Positions 1-12,234 of a DNA stretch of 64,000 bases are shown here, one piece after another. The stretch spans positions 1,054,001-1,118,000 of the forward strand of contig CM065649.1 of NCBI GenBank assembly GCA_033220425.1. The letters run 5' to 3'. Origin of the DNA: Lepraria neglecta (lineage: Eukaryota > Ascomycota > Lecanoromycetes > Lecanorales > Stereocaulaceae). The translations under genes and the position numbers were made by a program. Below the pieces are notes generated by a model. It did no database searches and was not told where the DNA came from. It was given only the letters and a program-made list of their open reading frames with translations. The first letter of the stretch is position 1. Each line of letters opens with the position of its first letter.

Positions 1-117
1 GTAACGACTCCGCGTGGGAACAGTCGAAATTGCAATCCGTTGGCTTGCGATGCTCTGCACCAGCGATGAGCCCGGGCAGCGATCCTGTTCACTCCCGACT
101 CGGTCACAAAGTTATCT

Positions 118-3100
118 TCACCTTATACTTTTCGCTTGGAGGGCTATGATTCCATCATCTCTTACAGATTTGATAAGTTTTGCTGCGTCGTCCATCCCGT
201 TAGCTTCAGCCAGCTTCAGAGCTTCATTGACATAAGCCTGCGTTTTATAGCTATGCACAGTACCGCTGTACAGCAGCAGTGTTTGCAGGACTTCCACATG
301 CCTTCCCATTGCTGCAGCACTCAACAGAATGGAGCTAGTGATGATAGCACCGGAGTCCAGCAGTAGACGCACAGTTGTATCATGGCCGTGCATTACAGCA
401 AAGTACAGTGGTCCATAGCCTGGAAACGAGGTAATGTCATTCACGCCAGCTCCGTGATGAACTAACCAGCGAACAGTTGCATCGTGGCCATTCATTGCAG
501 CCAGTTCAATTTCTGTCATGCTTAGCAGGTCACTGGAACGTTTGATGTAAAAGCCATGCCGCCGAAGTACTTCCAGGACGTCGACATGACCATTACTCGC
601 TGCCAAAGATGATGCTATCTCCCCTGTATTATCTATCTTCGTACACATCTCAAGCAGCGCCTTTTTATCGACGCTGCCGCAATTTTCCAGTAAGGCATCA
701 ACGACGGCACTTTTTCCAGTTTTGGCTGCCTTATGTAGCGGTATTTCTCCATCTTGGTCCTTTTGAGTCTGGTCAGGAGTACTAAGTTCAAAGAGAGTCC
801 GAACGATTGCAGAATGTCCATTCTTAGCGGCAAGGTGAAGAGGTGTTGTTTCATCTTCCCAAGGGTTCGGTTCAACAAATCCTGCCATGAGCAGTATGCG
901 AACCACAGCGTCATGACCGTTATAAGCCGCCACTTCTAACGCATCCCATCCTGTGGATTGGTCTCTTTCATACATGTTAAAACCTCTGTCGCATAAGGTT
1001 TTTACCACAGTATCGTGACCACCCTCCGCAGCCAAATATCCGGCTTGACTCAGATAGATGGCTCGATGTTGGCGAAGAATCAGTGAGTCGAGAAAATACT
1101 TCAGCGTGGAAAGATGCCCGAATTTAGCAGCTGTCTCGACCGCCCTCCCCTCGGATATGTCATAGGTGATGTGTTCCATAAAGTATTTTATTACCTCAGT
1201 CTGACCGTGGCGGCAAGCGAGAAGGAATGTTTCGAAGCCTTCGTGCTCATGATATTGTGCAAACAAAGGCCGCAGCAGAACCATATTACCAACCTGAGTA
1301 GCGTAATTGAAAAGAGAAATGTGTGGCAGTTGCATAGTCACGATCGATGACTTCGTACAAGAGCTGCACCCATACGGCCCAAAGTGTTCATTTTCACCCC
1401 AAGGCCGGAACTCAAAAGGTAACGTCTTGTACATTGCCAGATCTTGGATCGCTTTTTCGGATTCGGTCTTCATAGAATTTCTTGTATGGGGTTCCCAGTA
1501 GTTGATGACATAGTCAAGCAACTTGAATTTGTCCTTAATATCTACAGAGGCATTTGCACTTGGATTACCTTGTACGGTCACGTGCTTTGTATAATCGATC
1601 TCCGGTGCCTTCATCGCCGGCTTTCCACCTAGCAATCGATAAGGTATCTGCAACAAAGACCTATGTAGTCCTAGGATACTAGGTATCCCCAGTGGCCCCT
1701 CTGATTCAAGTAGACCTTCACGCTCGAACTTGCGTTTTGGCGGCAGCTTGGTAACTTGCGTCTCGAAATCCGAGAAGCACAGGTAAGAAACACAGAGGGT
1801 TCCAACCCAGGCGTCAGCTTCGTGAAATCGAAAACAAAAGAAGTCGGCGCTTCTATCTGAGACGTCGGAGAGCAGATGTTGTTGAACCGTATGATGTGCA
1901 AATCGTACTGTTCTATCACGTGGATCTCGGACAACTAAGCCTTTGCAAGACTCGATAAGGAGCACTTCGTCCGGGATCTTTGTGACGTCCAAGGATTTTT
2001 CCGATGGTTCAAAGGCAACGGCCTCCGTGATCTCGTCAACCTTTAAAGGTCGTCTTGCACAGGCGATCCATTTGAATAGTTTCTGGACAAGTCTAGCCTT
2101 GAGTGAACCTTGATTCATCTTTGATAATAGCCTCGTGTACGTATTGGTAAGTCCATCGGGAAGGCTTTCGAGGATCTCTCGTATCATTGCGTCCGAAAGG
2201 GCCTCGCAAAGCTCATTGAGCTGGAAGTAGACCCACAGAAACCTTGTCAATTAGTACGAGTCCATGCGTTGATAGATTATTAATAGACCACACTCACATT
2301 CCATTTGCCTTTGAAGTAAGTTCGTCGATGATCTCTCGTTGCAAGCCCCGATCGTGAATTTTCAAATCCCCAGAATCAATCCTAGACTGCACAGACTTCG
2401 CGACGAAAGACTCAATATCGCCAGCTAATACTGAAGGCGATGCATGTATCTGAGGATGATGGTGGAGAACACGTAGAACTTCACTTTCTTCCACACAAGT
2501 AATAAAGACCTGGATGATGGTAGTTTTAGCTGCCACCAAGCGTTCAAAGGCCCGCACAACTTCACGCCAAACATCCTTCTCGCATTCATCTAGCCCATCT
2601 AGAACAATCACGACCCTTGATCGCAGTGCGAGGACTTGGCCCAGTATATTAACTAGCTCCTTTGTCGACGGCGACCGCGTTCCATGGGCATAGGCCTGCA
2701 AGATTTGCTCCTCGATTTCTTCAGGGATATTGTGTTTGGCGTAGAGTTGCTTGAGAAGAGTCCCGAAGAGGTTGATAGGTTGAAGTGTCCTTTGATCAGC
2801 GTATTCGCAGTAGTAGTAGACGACATCAACCGTCGCTGGTGGTGTACTATCCGCCAGATCATCAATGACAGCCGATGCTAAGACACTTTTGCCACATCCA
2901 GGTATCCCGTAAACACAGAGAGTGGCTGAATTTTGCTGTCCTTTCCAACCTATGTACGCATCGTGCTCTATCAACCAGCCGCCAGTACCTTCATGGCGCA
3001 GATCTACCAATTGCCCGTGCTTAGCTTCATGGTCGACACGTGGGAACAGTGCCATTATTCGTACGCGATCCTGCTCGCGCTTGTCCTTCACAAGTTGCAT

Positions 3101-3827
3101 CTGGTTGGCGAGCACTAGTGCTCTTGAATCAGCGGACTCAATCATGTGAGAAAGGCCGGCCTCTTTCTCGACATTCTTCTGATGTAGGCGGAACGAGACC
3201 ATTTGCTGCTCGAATTGGCGCTCGAATGGCTTCCATATCAACTTGAACGCGACTTTGAATGTGGTCATGGAGGTTCGCTGCCCGCGGCGAAACACGTCTT
3301 TTGCGTTGGAACAGAATTTTATGATGTCAACATATGCAACGGAAAGAGCTTGGATGAGGCGCTCGTGATCGGGAAATAGCCGCTCGAAGACTCTGAAGCG
3401 TGGGAGGACGTCGCCAATTCTGGAGAACATGTCTACAATCTTCTCGAAGTATTTATTGAGTTCACTCGCAAGCTAGACCGTCATCAGCAAGACCCATACC
3501 TATTGCGTAGGAGATAGAGGGAGACTTTACATGCAAAAGAACGCGGATGCTACCCCAAAGGGGACTCAGGACGAGTGGATATGCATTGGAGTATATATCC
3601 AGCGCGCTGCCGTACTGTTCGATTGCGGAAATTAGGGGCTGAAGCTTCTCCATTACATTGCGGCCTCTGCTGTTGGCCTCATGTTTCTTCTGAGCGGCGC
3701 TCGCATCATCGAGTAGGGTCTCAGGAGACGCCTTGTCGTATCTACGTTTCTCATCGTCTGTGAGGTCTTCGATATAACGATCTCTCGCGCATGTCCAGGC
3801 GTCTTGAGCTGGTAAACTGCGGTCCAT
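118..3827 (-). CDS. NACHT-ankyrin STAND protein (fungal NLR-like), three exons
   Basis: Exons read 3827-3531, 3472-2298 and 2242-118, giving about 1,198 residues. Both introns (3473-3530, 3 prime end CTAG; 2243-2297, branch TACTAAT) have clean GT-AG ends and keep frame. The N-terminal 200 or so residues resemble the helical region that precedes NACHT in many fungal proteins (DUF7708-like). A P-loop GIPGCGKS lies near residue 290 and a Walker B VVIVLDGLDEC near 390, so this is a NACHT-type NTPase. The C-terminal half carries about eight to ten ankyrin repeats recognisable by GH.A.V and PLH.AA motifs (for example TTPLHLAAKNGHSAIVRTL). Fungal proteins of this plan are cytosolic and thought to act in non-self recognition or regulated cell death; that role is inferred here from architecture. 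No stop or frameshift was seen. The ligand is unknown. Confidence 0.9.
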
Positions 3828-4548
3828 GTCCTGATAGGTTATAGGGGATTATCAAGAGGTAATCTGCGTTGGCAGACACAGGCCATGAGAAAAGTAGACA
3901 CAGTGTGGAGATAAGAGTACGTAGAGAAGACTGTACAAAGATTAGGCATCTACTAGGCAGATTTGATCCAATCCTCGATTGTGACGAACAGTGGTGCCTC
4001 TATGTTATCTCTTCAGATGGCAAATAGCCAATGCAAACACCAAATGTGCTTGTACTTATCACACCATGGTTTGAGAGTTATGATTTGCCGTTCGTTGGTA
4101 AAGGAGTCAACCTAGTTGAGGAGAGCTGACATGTGGCGCAAATTCAGCCGCACAAGGCTGTTAGCTTTGGCCAGAATAGCCGTCTTCCTAGAACTCAAAA
4201 AGGATAAGCTTGTCTAGCTGCATGTGAGTGTCCACGAGAAGCTCATAGGGGTACTTTATTGCATATGTGGGATGTGAGTGTCAGTGATTTCCGGTATTCT
4301 AATCGGATGACGAACGGACCTATTCCATCAGCGACCTTAGAATGCATCCGATACCTATGTTCTAAACGTGCCACCTTAGACTAATTACAAGCATGGTACG
4401 CAAGGCTCTGAAGCTGTCCTTTGGAGCCACTTTGGCGCACACAACGATGGGTCTATCAATTGAGCTGCAATTTGTGCACCGTTTCGGATAGAACCCAAGC
4501 ACCGTGAAATAGAATAACCAGCAAAGTAACATCTCTCAATGGTGCGTA
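3828..4548. other. Intergenic, upstream of the NACHT-ankyrin gene
   Basis: This stretch should contain the promoter of the minus-strand NACHT-ankyrin gene. I see no open frame with recognisable similarity and no clear repeat. Confidence 0.5.
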
Positions 4549-5433
4549 TTATAGCATCGCTTCAGAAGCCCTGCTGCACCCAAAATTCTCCACTTGCGCC
4601 ACTAAGACCTCTGCCAGCTTTTTCGACATGCTCAAGAAAGGGCTATATCCCGATGACAAGGGTGCCACGTGTTCGATACCCGCGATAGCCACGAAAGACT
4701 TCTGCACTGCCAAGGGTATCATGGTGTCTTTCTCACATAATATATGACGTTCGCGTTGCGAAATCCGGAGCCGCTCATGCTGTATGGGCTACCGGAGTGG
4801 TGAAGGGGAGCACTGATTGTTTGAGGAGCTTAGAGGTCCATGCTGAGGCTTCGGAACGCGGCAGGTCATTATAGAAGCCGTCCATAGCGGACTAGGTGAT
4901 GGTTGCGGTGACCTATCGAGAGAATAAAGCGTTAGTGAAGCTGAGTTTCGGCACAAAGTGGTTCAACAACAGATCCTCAAGTGCGACAAGGAAAGCTAGC
5001 TACGCCAACGTCTTCGGCCATCATGAAATTCGGCGAAAATGTCGAGGCCACCGCAGGCAGCGTAGGTTCACCAAGCTATATGATCGCAGCAGCACTGTGT
5101 GTCAGTCCCACTATTCGCCTTTTAACTCCTCCCTACTTCGCTCATCCTCGCTCAGGCCGTACGCGGCACCTTACCAGGCATACCGCTGTACGAGTGCATT
5201 ACGTTGACGACACGTTTGCCATCATCGAGCAGGGGAAAGAGGGCATTGGTACGGATGAAGTCGGCATTGACTTGTGCAGAGCAGTTGGCTGGACCACTGC
5301 TGCCTACGCCTGGGAGGGTGACGGAGCTTGTGGGGTACGAGCGTTGCGAGAGTTGGGACTGCAAAGCTGAGAAGAAGGGGCCGGTGTGGAACGCTCCTGG
5401 AACGATGACGATGTGGGGATTGGCGGGCGTCAT
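4549..5433 (-). pseudogene. Decayed alpha/beta hydrolase gene
   Basis: The first 90 codons from 5433 read as a fungal alpha/beta hydrolase: HIVIVPGAFHTGPFF oxyanion-loop region, VTLPGVGSSG, then the nucleophile elbow HSYSGMPG followed by a GTAAGG donor. Downstream on the same strand, other frames still read AAAI, LGEPTLPAVASTF, FYNDLP, SKLLKQSVLPFTTPVAH, IPLAVQKSFVAIAG and HVAPLSSGYSPFLSM in the order expected of the family, ending at a stop near 4549. In-frame stops and frame changes interrupt them, and the usual catalytic His of the GHSPFLS motif is a Tyr. The gene therefore looks dead, at least in this strain. The family includes esterases and small-molecule hydrolases; the former substrate cannot be told. 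Confidence 0.75.
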
Positions 5434-7576
5434 GTTTCGTTGGGGTAATTGCGATGGCGAGCGTGTGCGGAACAAGGAGAGTGTCCATAGTGGAGTATCT
5501 GGTTGGAAAAATAAAATCTTGCAATAGAGCCATTGCAGAGCCTCATGTGCCTGGACCCCGCAGCGTGTACTTCAAAACGCTTGCGCTTCATAATTATGCA
5601 CAGAAGGTAGATGCAGAATCGAAGCCGTCCAATGCCACAACGCCACAATGCCACATGCGGACACATTTCACAAAATGAAGAGGCGCCCAATCGCATTGCT
5701 CAATCTTCTGTATGCTCGGTCCAGGCGACAGGCGTACATACGTTCAAGAGACTTACTGATAAGAGAGTCAAGAGCCTTGGAGACTTGCTGCATTAGTGGC
5801 AGGACAAAAAATGGTGGTAGTAACGGCCCGAATCAGCATTGTCCGGGAGCTAACATTGTTCTCTGCCTCAAAGAGAGGTGGCCTTCTGCTGGCATTTGGC
5901 TGCGCCACTTCTGCAAACTGCATGCATTGTCTGTTTGAAGTACTAGGTTGCCTATCACATACTTGTGTGGCTCATTTGCTTCGCTTGCCATTTCCAATCA
6001 GCAGAAAAATGTTTGAACCCTGAGGGCTCATATATTTAGGGAGAAAGATAACATGACCAGAACGGATATTGTAATCACACTTTACCAGTGGTGGGACAAT
6101 GTTGCTCCTGCAATACATTGAATTTATTTTCCTGCTCGAGAAGATAATCGTCTTTTCCACAGTTGCCGCGCGGATGATGGTCATCCCTATTCATTGTCAC
6201 GAGGGCATTCTTGCGCTCTGTACACGCAATTTATTGTTGAGTACCTAATCATCAGCTCCGAGGACCAGATGTGATCCAGCGGTAGCTGCGACATTCCCAC
6301 CAATGCCATTCATCATGTTGCACCCCTGTATCGGCCGCTGCACCTCCTACACCTAAGCACTCTCCAACACTCGTTTGACGAGTTGTTTTGCTCTTTCTTG
6401 CTTATGTGTGGCCTCATGTGTATTCCCTACACCCCGACCTTTGATTTGCGCCTCTGCTGGCACTACGGAGTTCGTGTAGGATACGTAGGATACGTAGGCG
6501 TGGTAAGGTTTGTAGGCAAAAGCCGTGGCGCCAGCGAGGCTTTGAGGTAGAGTGAAATTGGTGTCTTCGAAGCAAGGTTCTTAGAAGAGCGATATGAGGA
6601 AGAAGGTGCGGAAGTGGAGTTGCTGGACGCGTGTATGAGGATGATTGTTGCTGCGGCTGGTCTAGCAGGTTGGCCTGGCGAAAGAGATTAGCTGGCTATC
6701 ACTTACATGTCAGATAGTTTGCGCAGCTCCCTGACACACATGGGAGAGCGTAAGGAGACAAAGAAGCGCGTCTTCTCGGTACCTAAAAGACGAAAAAGCT
6801 CCAATACTTTGGTCGATTTGGGATGCTCGCTGACTAAGCAAGTTGGAGCGCCACCGAGGTCCTCCTGCAACAATTTCTCTCCAACAAAATACCTGCCTTC
6901 ATATGGCCTAGAAGGTCTATCTAGAGAGCTCAGTGTCTCTTATTAGTCGACCAGAGACGACCTGACGGCACATTGAAGAACCCTCTGTGACATGGTACTC
7001 AGCATTTCGAGGTCGATGGTCTAACAAATCTTCCACGTCGATGCGCAGATTTCCTGAGGGCAAACCCCCAATAGTCTAGATGCACCTGTGCGCATTTATT
7101 GTAATCTATCTTGACGCCGATGGATGGGTTTCCAGCGTCCGAGTGCTCAGAGGTCTTCCAAATATCATTCAACGGGTTGTTACAAATCCTCGAATACCGC
7201 TGCAGAGCCTAGAGGATTTCATCACTCCTTCGCCAGAATGACTAGTAAGACCGCTCGCCACAAAAGAATCGGTTCGCCAAGGCCTGCTAATCGAGGCCTC
7301 TACTAAAGAACCTTTTCCGCCTATAAGCCTTGGCATTGGATTTGGGCTTATGGCTGAAATCCTGAAGTCAGCGCTAGCTTGTTTCAAATCTGCAGCGCCG
7401 CTCAGCCTCTAGCTAATTATAGTTCAAGGAGAGAATCAGCCAACTCTGCGTTCTTTCGCTCACCATGTAATTCTTTGAAGCTTTCATCATTGCTATTGTT
7501 TTACTAAGTGCATTTCATCAATGTGTCCCAATTTCCAGCTGGATGCTACTGAAAGTCGTCAACTCCACCGAATCAG
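5434..7576. other. Gene-poor stretch of 2.1 kb
   Basis: Only short overlapping open frames (60-95 codons) on both strands, none with a recognisable motif. A short direct duplication, GGATACGTA, occurs near 6478-6497. I see no gene. Confidence 0.5.
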
Positions 7577-9426
7577 ATGTCCACGACGAAGTAAGCCTAG
7601 GACACATGCTTCAATTGTTGAAACATGGTGTTGGTCATGATAGGACCACATTCAATCTGTTTTTCTGTCATTTGCTATCGACATGGAACGCGAGATCATA
7701 CGAATTCGCTTCGGTATGCTGAAACATTGTCAAAAATGCGTACTTATCCTGACTATTCAAGGTCCTATTCACAGCTGCTGCTTTCCCCGAAGGGCTTAGT
7801 GCTGCCTCTTGGATGTAAGTATGGCCATGAACTGCCTTATGTTGCTTGTAGCCTGACTCGGATTTAAGTGGCATAACGACTAGTTTAGCCCTCATTATTT
7901 TTGCCTCCTCGCTCGGTCGATGGGTCGATCATGGTCCTTCACGCCTCCAAACTCTTCTTACCACGGTCACAGTCAACCGCATCGTCGTTATCTTAGCTTG
8001 CTCTTGCTGGGCGGTCATCGTCACCAGAGATGGCCACGACGGACTCGATGTCCCCACCGAATCAAGGAACCCAGAACAACCCCCTCGACCGTTAGCAGTT
8101 GGACAATTCAAAGACGCAGTCTTCCTCATTATATTGGCTCTCGGATTCGTTGAAAGGCTATCCCGAGTTGCAAACCTCATCTCCATCGAGCGTGATTGGG
8201 TTCCGACGTTGGCTACTGTAGCAATCCACGAAAAGGAGCCTGCAAAATATGAGCTGACGCAATTGAACGCGGTGATGTCACGCATTGATTTGATCTGCAA
8301 GCTTGGAGCTCCCATCATGATGTCTGTGTTTATGTCTGCCACTAAGTCCACGTGGCTAGGAGCTGTGGCGATGATTGTGCTCAATCTACTTACTTGGCCT
8401 TTAGAGTACTGGACAGCTCGGAAAGCCTGGCATGGAAGTCTTCAGTTGCAGGAACTCAAAAACACCGAAGCCTCTTCGATAACAACGGCCGGAGCTGGCG
8501 ATACAAACTCAGATGGACCCTCAATTGAACATGGACCATTTGGCTTACGGGTTTGGGACCGTGCCATCAAGATAATGGAGAGTCTCGTATCATGGCTCCG
8601 TAATTACGCTTTGAGTTTGCGGCTGTACTTTACCACAGACATTTGGATGCCTTCGCTGGCCATGACCGGGCTTCACTTCTCAGTGCTGGTCTTTTCTGGA
8701 ACACTTACGGTCTTCCTCGTCAATTCGGGCTTCTCGCTGAAACTTATTACCGGGGCAGAGGTTTTGAGCGCGGTATTCGAGCTGAGTAGTACATATGTGT
8801 TCCCTTGGGGCGTCCGCATTCTCTCTGCCCAGCGCACAACCTACCACGCTCTAGCGAGCAGCGAAATCGAGGACGAGGATCAGATGAGGGACGAGTCCTT
8901 GTCCCAGGAGTACCAGCGCAGAGGTGTGTCAACGCTTGGAATATGGGCTCTCGCTCTGATGCTGCTATGCTTGGTTAGTACTGATCCCGGTGTGAAGGCG
9001 CAAATTACTAATTCAATATAGATTCCGACAGTCCCAGCAATCTGGCAAGTGTCTACAAGATGGCCGCGAATGGATCAGAGTTCGGATTCCTCAGCACAAC
9101 AAGAATCGGTCTGGGAAGCTCACCATTTCGTTATCATCTGTATAATATTGTTTGTCTCGGCATCACGTCTTGGTCGCTGGACAGGCAGTCTCTGCGCACA
9201 ACAGCTCGCCCAGAGCTGCGTTCAACCGGAAGAGCGGTCTATGTTCGCAGGAACGGAAGCAAGTCTTGCTTCTACTTTTGGCCTCGGACACTGGATTGCC
9301 ACTGTCATTTGGAGCAAGCATCAGGAGTTTCATTGGATTGCATTGAGCAGTCTTCTTGTTACTGTCTGTAGTACTGGCTTATATGCGTTCTGGCTTTTGG
9401 GTAAGGGCAGGCGACTTGTGTCATGA
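7577..9426 (+). CDS. Ferroportin-family (SLC40A) metal transporter, five exons
   Basis: Exons 7577-7590, 7644-7713, 7762-7814, 7884-8973 and 9022-9426 join in frame to a 543-residue product. Diagnostic ferroportin segments are visible in order: HLLSTWNARSYEF, VLFTAAAFPEGL, SSLGRWVDHGPSR, RLSRVANLISIERDWVP, NAVMSRIDLICKLGAPI in the first half, and near the C-terminus SRLGRWTGSLCAQQL and FAGTEASLASTFGLGHW. Family members are plasma-membrane or vacuolar exporters of iron or other divalent metals with about ten to twelve membrane helices; hydrophobic segments match. The first exon codes only four residues and part of a fifth, so the start is the least certain part. The central loop (about residues 185-215) is polar and low in complexity. 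The direction of transport is inferred from the family. Confidence 0.85.
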
Positions 9427-9596
9427 TGTACGGAGTATGATATATTGGCCAACTATTGTGTCTTAATATGACACTCCCTGCACATTCTTCCTCAACCCTG
9501 AGTCCTTCCAACTCCGCTTGGTAGGGCAAATCTCTCACATAGGTCAACATAACCGCGTGCACAAGAGGGTCCAAGGAATCAAAATGTCTTTGGCTA

Positions 9597-10142
9597 TCAA
9601 CTCGGCATGAAGCTTTCAGTCCAAGAACTCAACTCTTTCAACCCCAACGTCTCATTGCCAATTCCATCGGCCCCAACCACACTCCTTTTTGTCCCTTGAA
9701 GACCGATACTTAATCCGTTACCAACGCCTGCCAAAATGCCTCCACCCCAATTCCATTGCTCTGGCTGATTATTCAAAAGACATTGGCCCAATACGAATAG
9801 CATGCTTCTCACAATCTCGTCAAAAGATGATATTATAGGTGTTGTCTGGGTACGTTGAACTGGTAGCACATATGCCAGACAATTGCCTATGCTGTGGCCA
9901 TACGGTAGCTTGAATTGACCCTGGGCCGGGTTGGTGCTGAACTCCGAGGTCTTTGAGCGATCGGGGACTGTGGATAGGATGAATGTAATGGCGCCTAAAC
10001 AGTCTAAGGGGCGTGGGTTATTGCGGAGGACTGGCTGTGGAGGCGCGCAATGTGTATTGGCCAATTGGAGTGCGGGTGACGATGCATTGATCGCGAGAGT
10101 GATTGTCGAAGATGCGAAGAGCAAGAGGCAGAGCAAGGACAT
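9597..10142 (-). CDS. Small secreted protein, 181 residues
   Basis: A single open frame starts with a typical signal peptide (MSLLCLLLFASSTITLA, cleavage near residue 18). The mature part holds four cysteines in the contexts HCAPP, DCLGAI, GNCLAYV and GQCLLN, a glycine-rich stretch WNWGGGILAGVGNGLSIG, and possible N-glycosylation sites NAS and NET. No enzyme motif is visible. The spacing of the first three Cys resembles uncharacterised fungal extracellular proteins that have a DC..AI element. It probably acts outside the cell. It lies just downstream of a broken secreted-protein gene on the same strand. The function is unknown; an effector-like or cell-wall role is only a guess. Confidence 0.65.
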   Translation of the reverse strand: MSLLCLLLFASSTITLAINASSPALQLANTHCAPPQPVLRNNPRPLDCLGAITFILSTVPDRSKTSEFSTNPAQGQFKLPYGHSIGNCLAYVLPVQRTQTTPIISSFDEIVRSMLFVLGQCLLNNQPEQWNWGGGILAGVGNGLSIGLQGTKRSVVGADGIGNETLGLKELSSWTESFMPS

Positions 10143-10254
10143 GACGAGGGTCGTTTAAATTCCAGCGACCTGCGAGGCGTAGCATGCACATGTCAAGCTG
10201 AGTGGGCGTAATGCTGCGAGATCTTCGCATCTGACGAATGGATTCTCCCCCCAC

Positions 10255-10744
10255 TTATATGATACTGCCGACTTCCAAAACACTCTCGCGTGACTTCTTA
10301 CTACAAATGGCGGTAAGTGTGCCAGAATAGAACATGTGGGGTTTATTCGTGGCACGCGACCAGCGCAAGTCGCATCCCGAGGTGAGGCTTTTGAAGCGCT
10401 CCATCATGACCATTTCTAGGCCGTCTGGGGCGTAGAGCGTCATGTTGGCGAGAAGGAGCTGGCCATTGGCTGAAGCAGATCAGCCTATAACATACAAGAG
10501 CGGTGGAGGCATTAGGTTGCTAACTACCAGGGCTTCCGTAAATCAATTGAGACTGAGTGTATAGGTTAAGGTCGGAGAAATCTTCTGAATGCTGACGACG
10601 CTGTAGCCCTGTGGCTGCTTCAAAGTCTCCGATCGGGATGGGTTTGAGCGTGATGCCAGATGTGGTGGTTGGGTGGGGCAGATTGGGAGTAGGAGAGGTA
10701 GAGACAGGCAACACAATTGCGAATGTGCTCAAGAAGGAATACAA
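10255..10744 (-). pseudogene. Broken DUF7029-like secreted protein gene, N-terminal part
   Basis: The frame from 10744 reads a Pro/Thr-rich leader, then EDFSDLNLYTQSQLIYGSP. Across an apparent intron (about 10477-10530, 3 prime end CTTCAG) it continues ANGQLLLANMTLYAPDGL and VMMERFKSLTS. This string is characteristic of large secreted fungal proteins with a DUF7029-type N-terminal domain. No ATG is found in frame at the 5 prime end, and after LTSG the expected continuation is missing and the frame soon ends. Family members are far longer (several hundred residues). I read this as a truncated remnant. It could instead be a mis-modelled 5 prime exon, but nothing downstream continues the family. 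Confidence 0.5.
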
Positions 10745-12234
10745 AGATTGATGAATGGCTTCTGCTGGAATGAGTGTAAGGTAGGTATCAACAAAGCAAG
10801 TAAAGAAAGTGTTTTGGCAGGTGTAAAGGAGTGACTTGACAAGTTAGTATAGAGATTGAGATTGTTGTGTTATTGAGCTTTCAACTGCATCTCCCTTATT
10901 TTATTTCATACTCGCTATGGAAGGATTCATGGCTCGGAAATGATCACACCATAGCAGCCATACCCAGACGTATTGTGCCTGTCGAACCTTTGAGTATTAC
11001 ACCAAAGAGCTGATGACCCAAAGCAACGGAAATTATCATTGTTGCGCACTCTACCTAGACATGGCTGTAACAACGGCCAGCGGGATGAGTGTGAGTGCCG
11101 TACGATGAAAATGTCTTCATTGATGGACACTACCGCAATGATGGCTTCATGTTTTGATTAAGGGTTACCAGGGCGGGCGATAATGCTAACCCAGTGTGGA
11201 AGAGGTGAGGATTCTTGGGGATTTTGAATTCCCAAGTAGGCGTAAATCGGTTGGACCGGCTAAAGAGGATAAGCATGGGGGCGGAACATTTTGTGGATAA
11301 AGGAATGTTTCATCATACCACCTTCAGATTCCACGGGATTCGACTAACACGCAGCTCAGGTACGTGCCGTTCTGGCGTTGCACACATGAAAGCTCATCTG
11401 GTTGTTTTTACAGACTGCGTAGGGGCCACTACTACGCTAGCTTTTTTTGACAAGAAATCAGCTTATCACAATCTTAGACTCTCCTTCAGCCTTGTTCACT
11501 TTGCAAGGATCTGTTATTATCGTGTAAAAAGAGCCTCTCGGTGAAAGTTTGCCTTGTTTCAGCGGTGTCGGCAATCTCCCGCTTGGGTATCATTCTACGT
11601 CGTGGTGTTGTTTCCTGCTAAAAGATAGAATCTTCATCTGGGACTTTGTCGACCCGTAGCAAACCCGTCTGACCCGCATGTGAACAACTTAGCCCGGAAT
11701 AAAAGCGTTGTAGTAGATCTCGCTTCTTGATTGGAGATTGGAGTGCTGTGCTGGCCGCTCTCGGCGTTGTCCGTGGAATTCATTACGTATGAAGCGCCGC
11801 CTGACAAAAAAAAATTTGAAACTGTAGTGTAGGTTTTAGCTGCTCGTGATTCTTTTATCGCCTAAAAACTATCCCGGAGTCAGTAGTATATGGTTAACAT
11901 CGTGCGTGGGTTGAACGTACCATTTACAGGGTCATACATTGAAATACATCGAGAGGAAGTGGAAACTAAAGGCCAAGATTCAGACCTCGGTCCAACTCCT
12001 TCTCGCGTTTCCTCGTTCGAGATTCTGAGTCCAAGCAAGCGCGCATATGTTCGGGGAGGGACGTCGTAGCGCCACCAACAAGCAGTACGAGATGCGATGT
12101 ATATGCCCGAGCATCGCCGACCAATCAAACTTACACGACGATCTCCACCAGAAAGGTATCAAGGGACGGCTACGACCGGTCATCAGTAATCGTACCCCTT
12201 TCTGGTAACTTGAGAGTCAAAGTACTCGACTAAA
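10745..12234. other. Intergenic, 1.5 kb, no gene seen
   Basis: Contains only short open frames without recognisable motifs. The last few hundred bases should hold the promoter of the formyltransferase-like gene. Confidence 0.5.
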
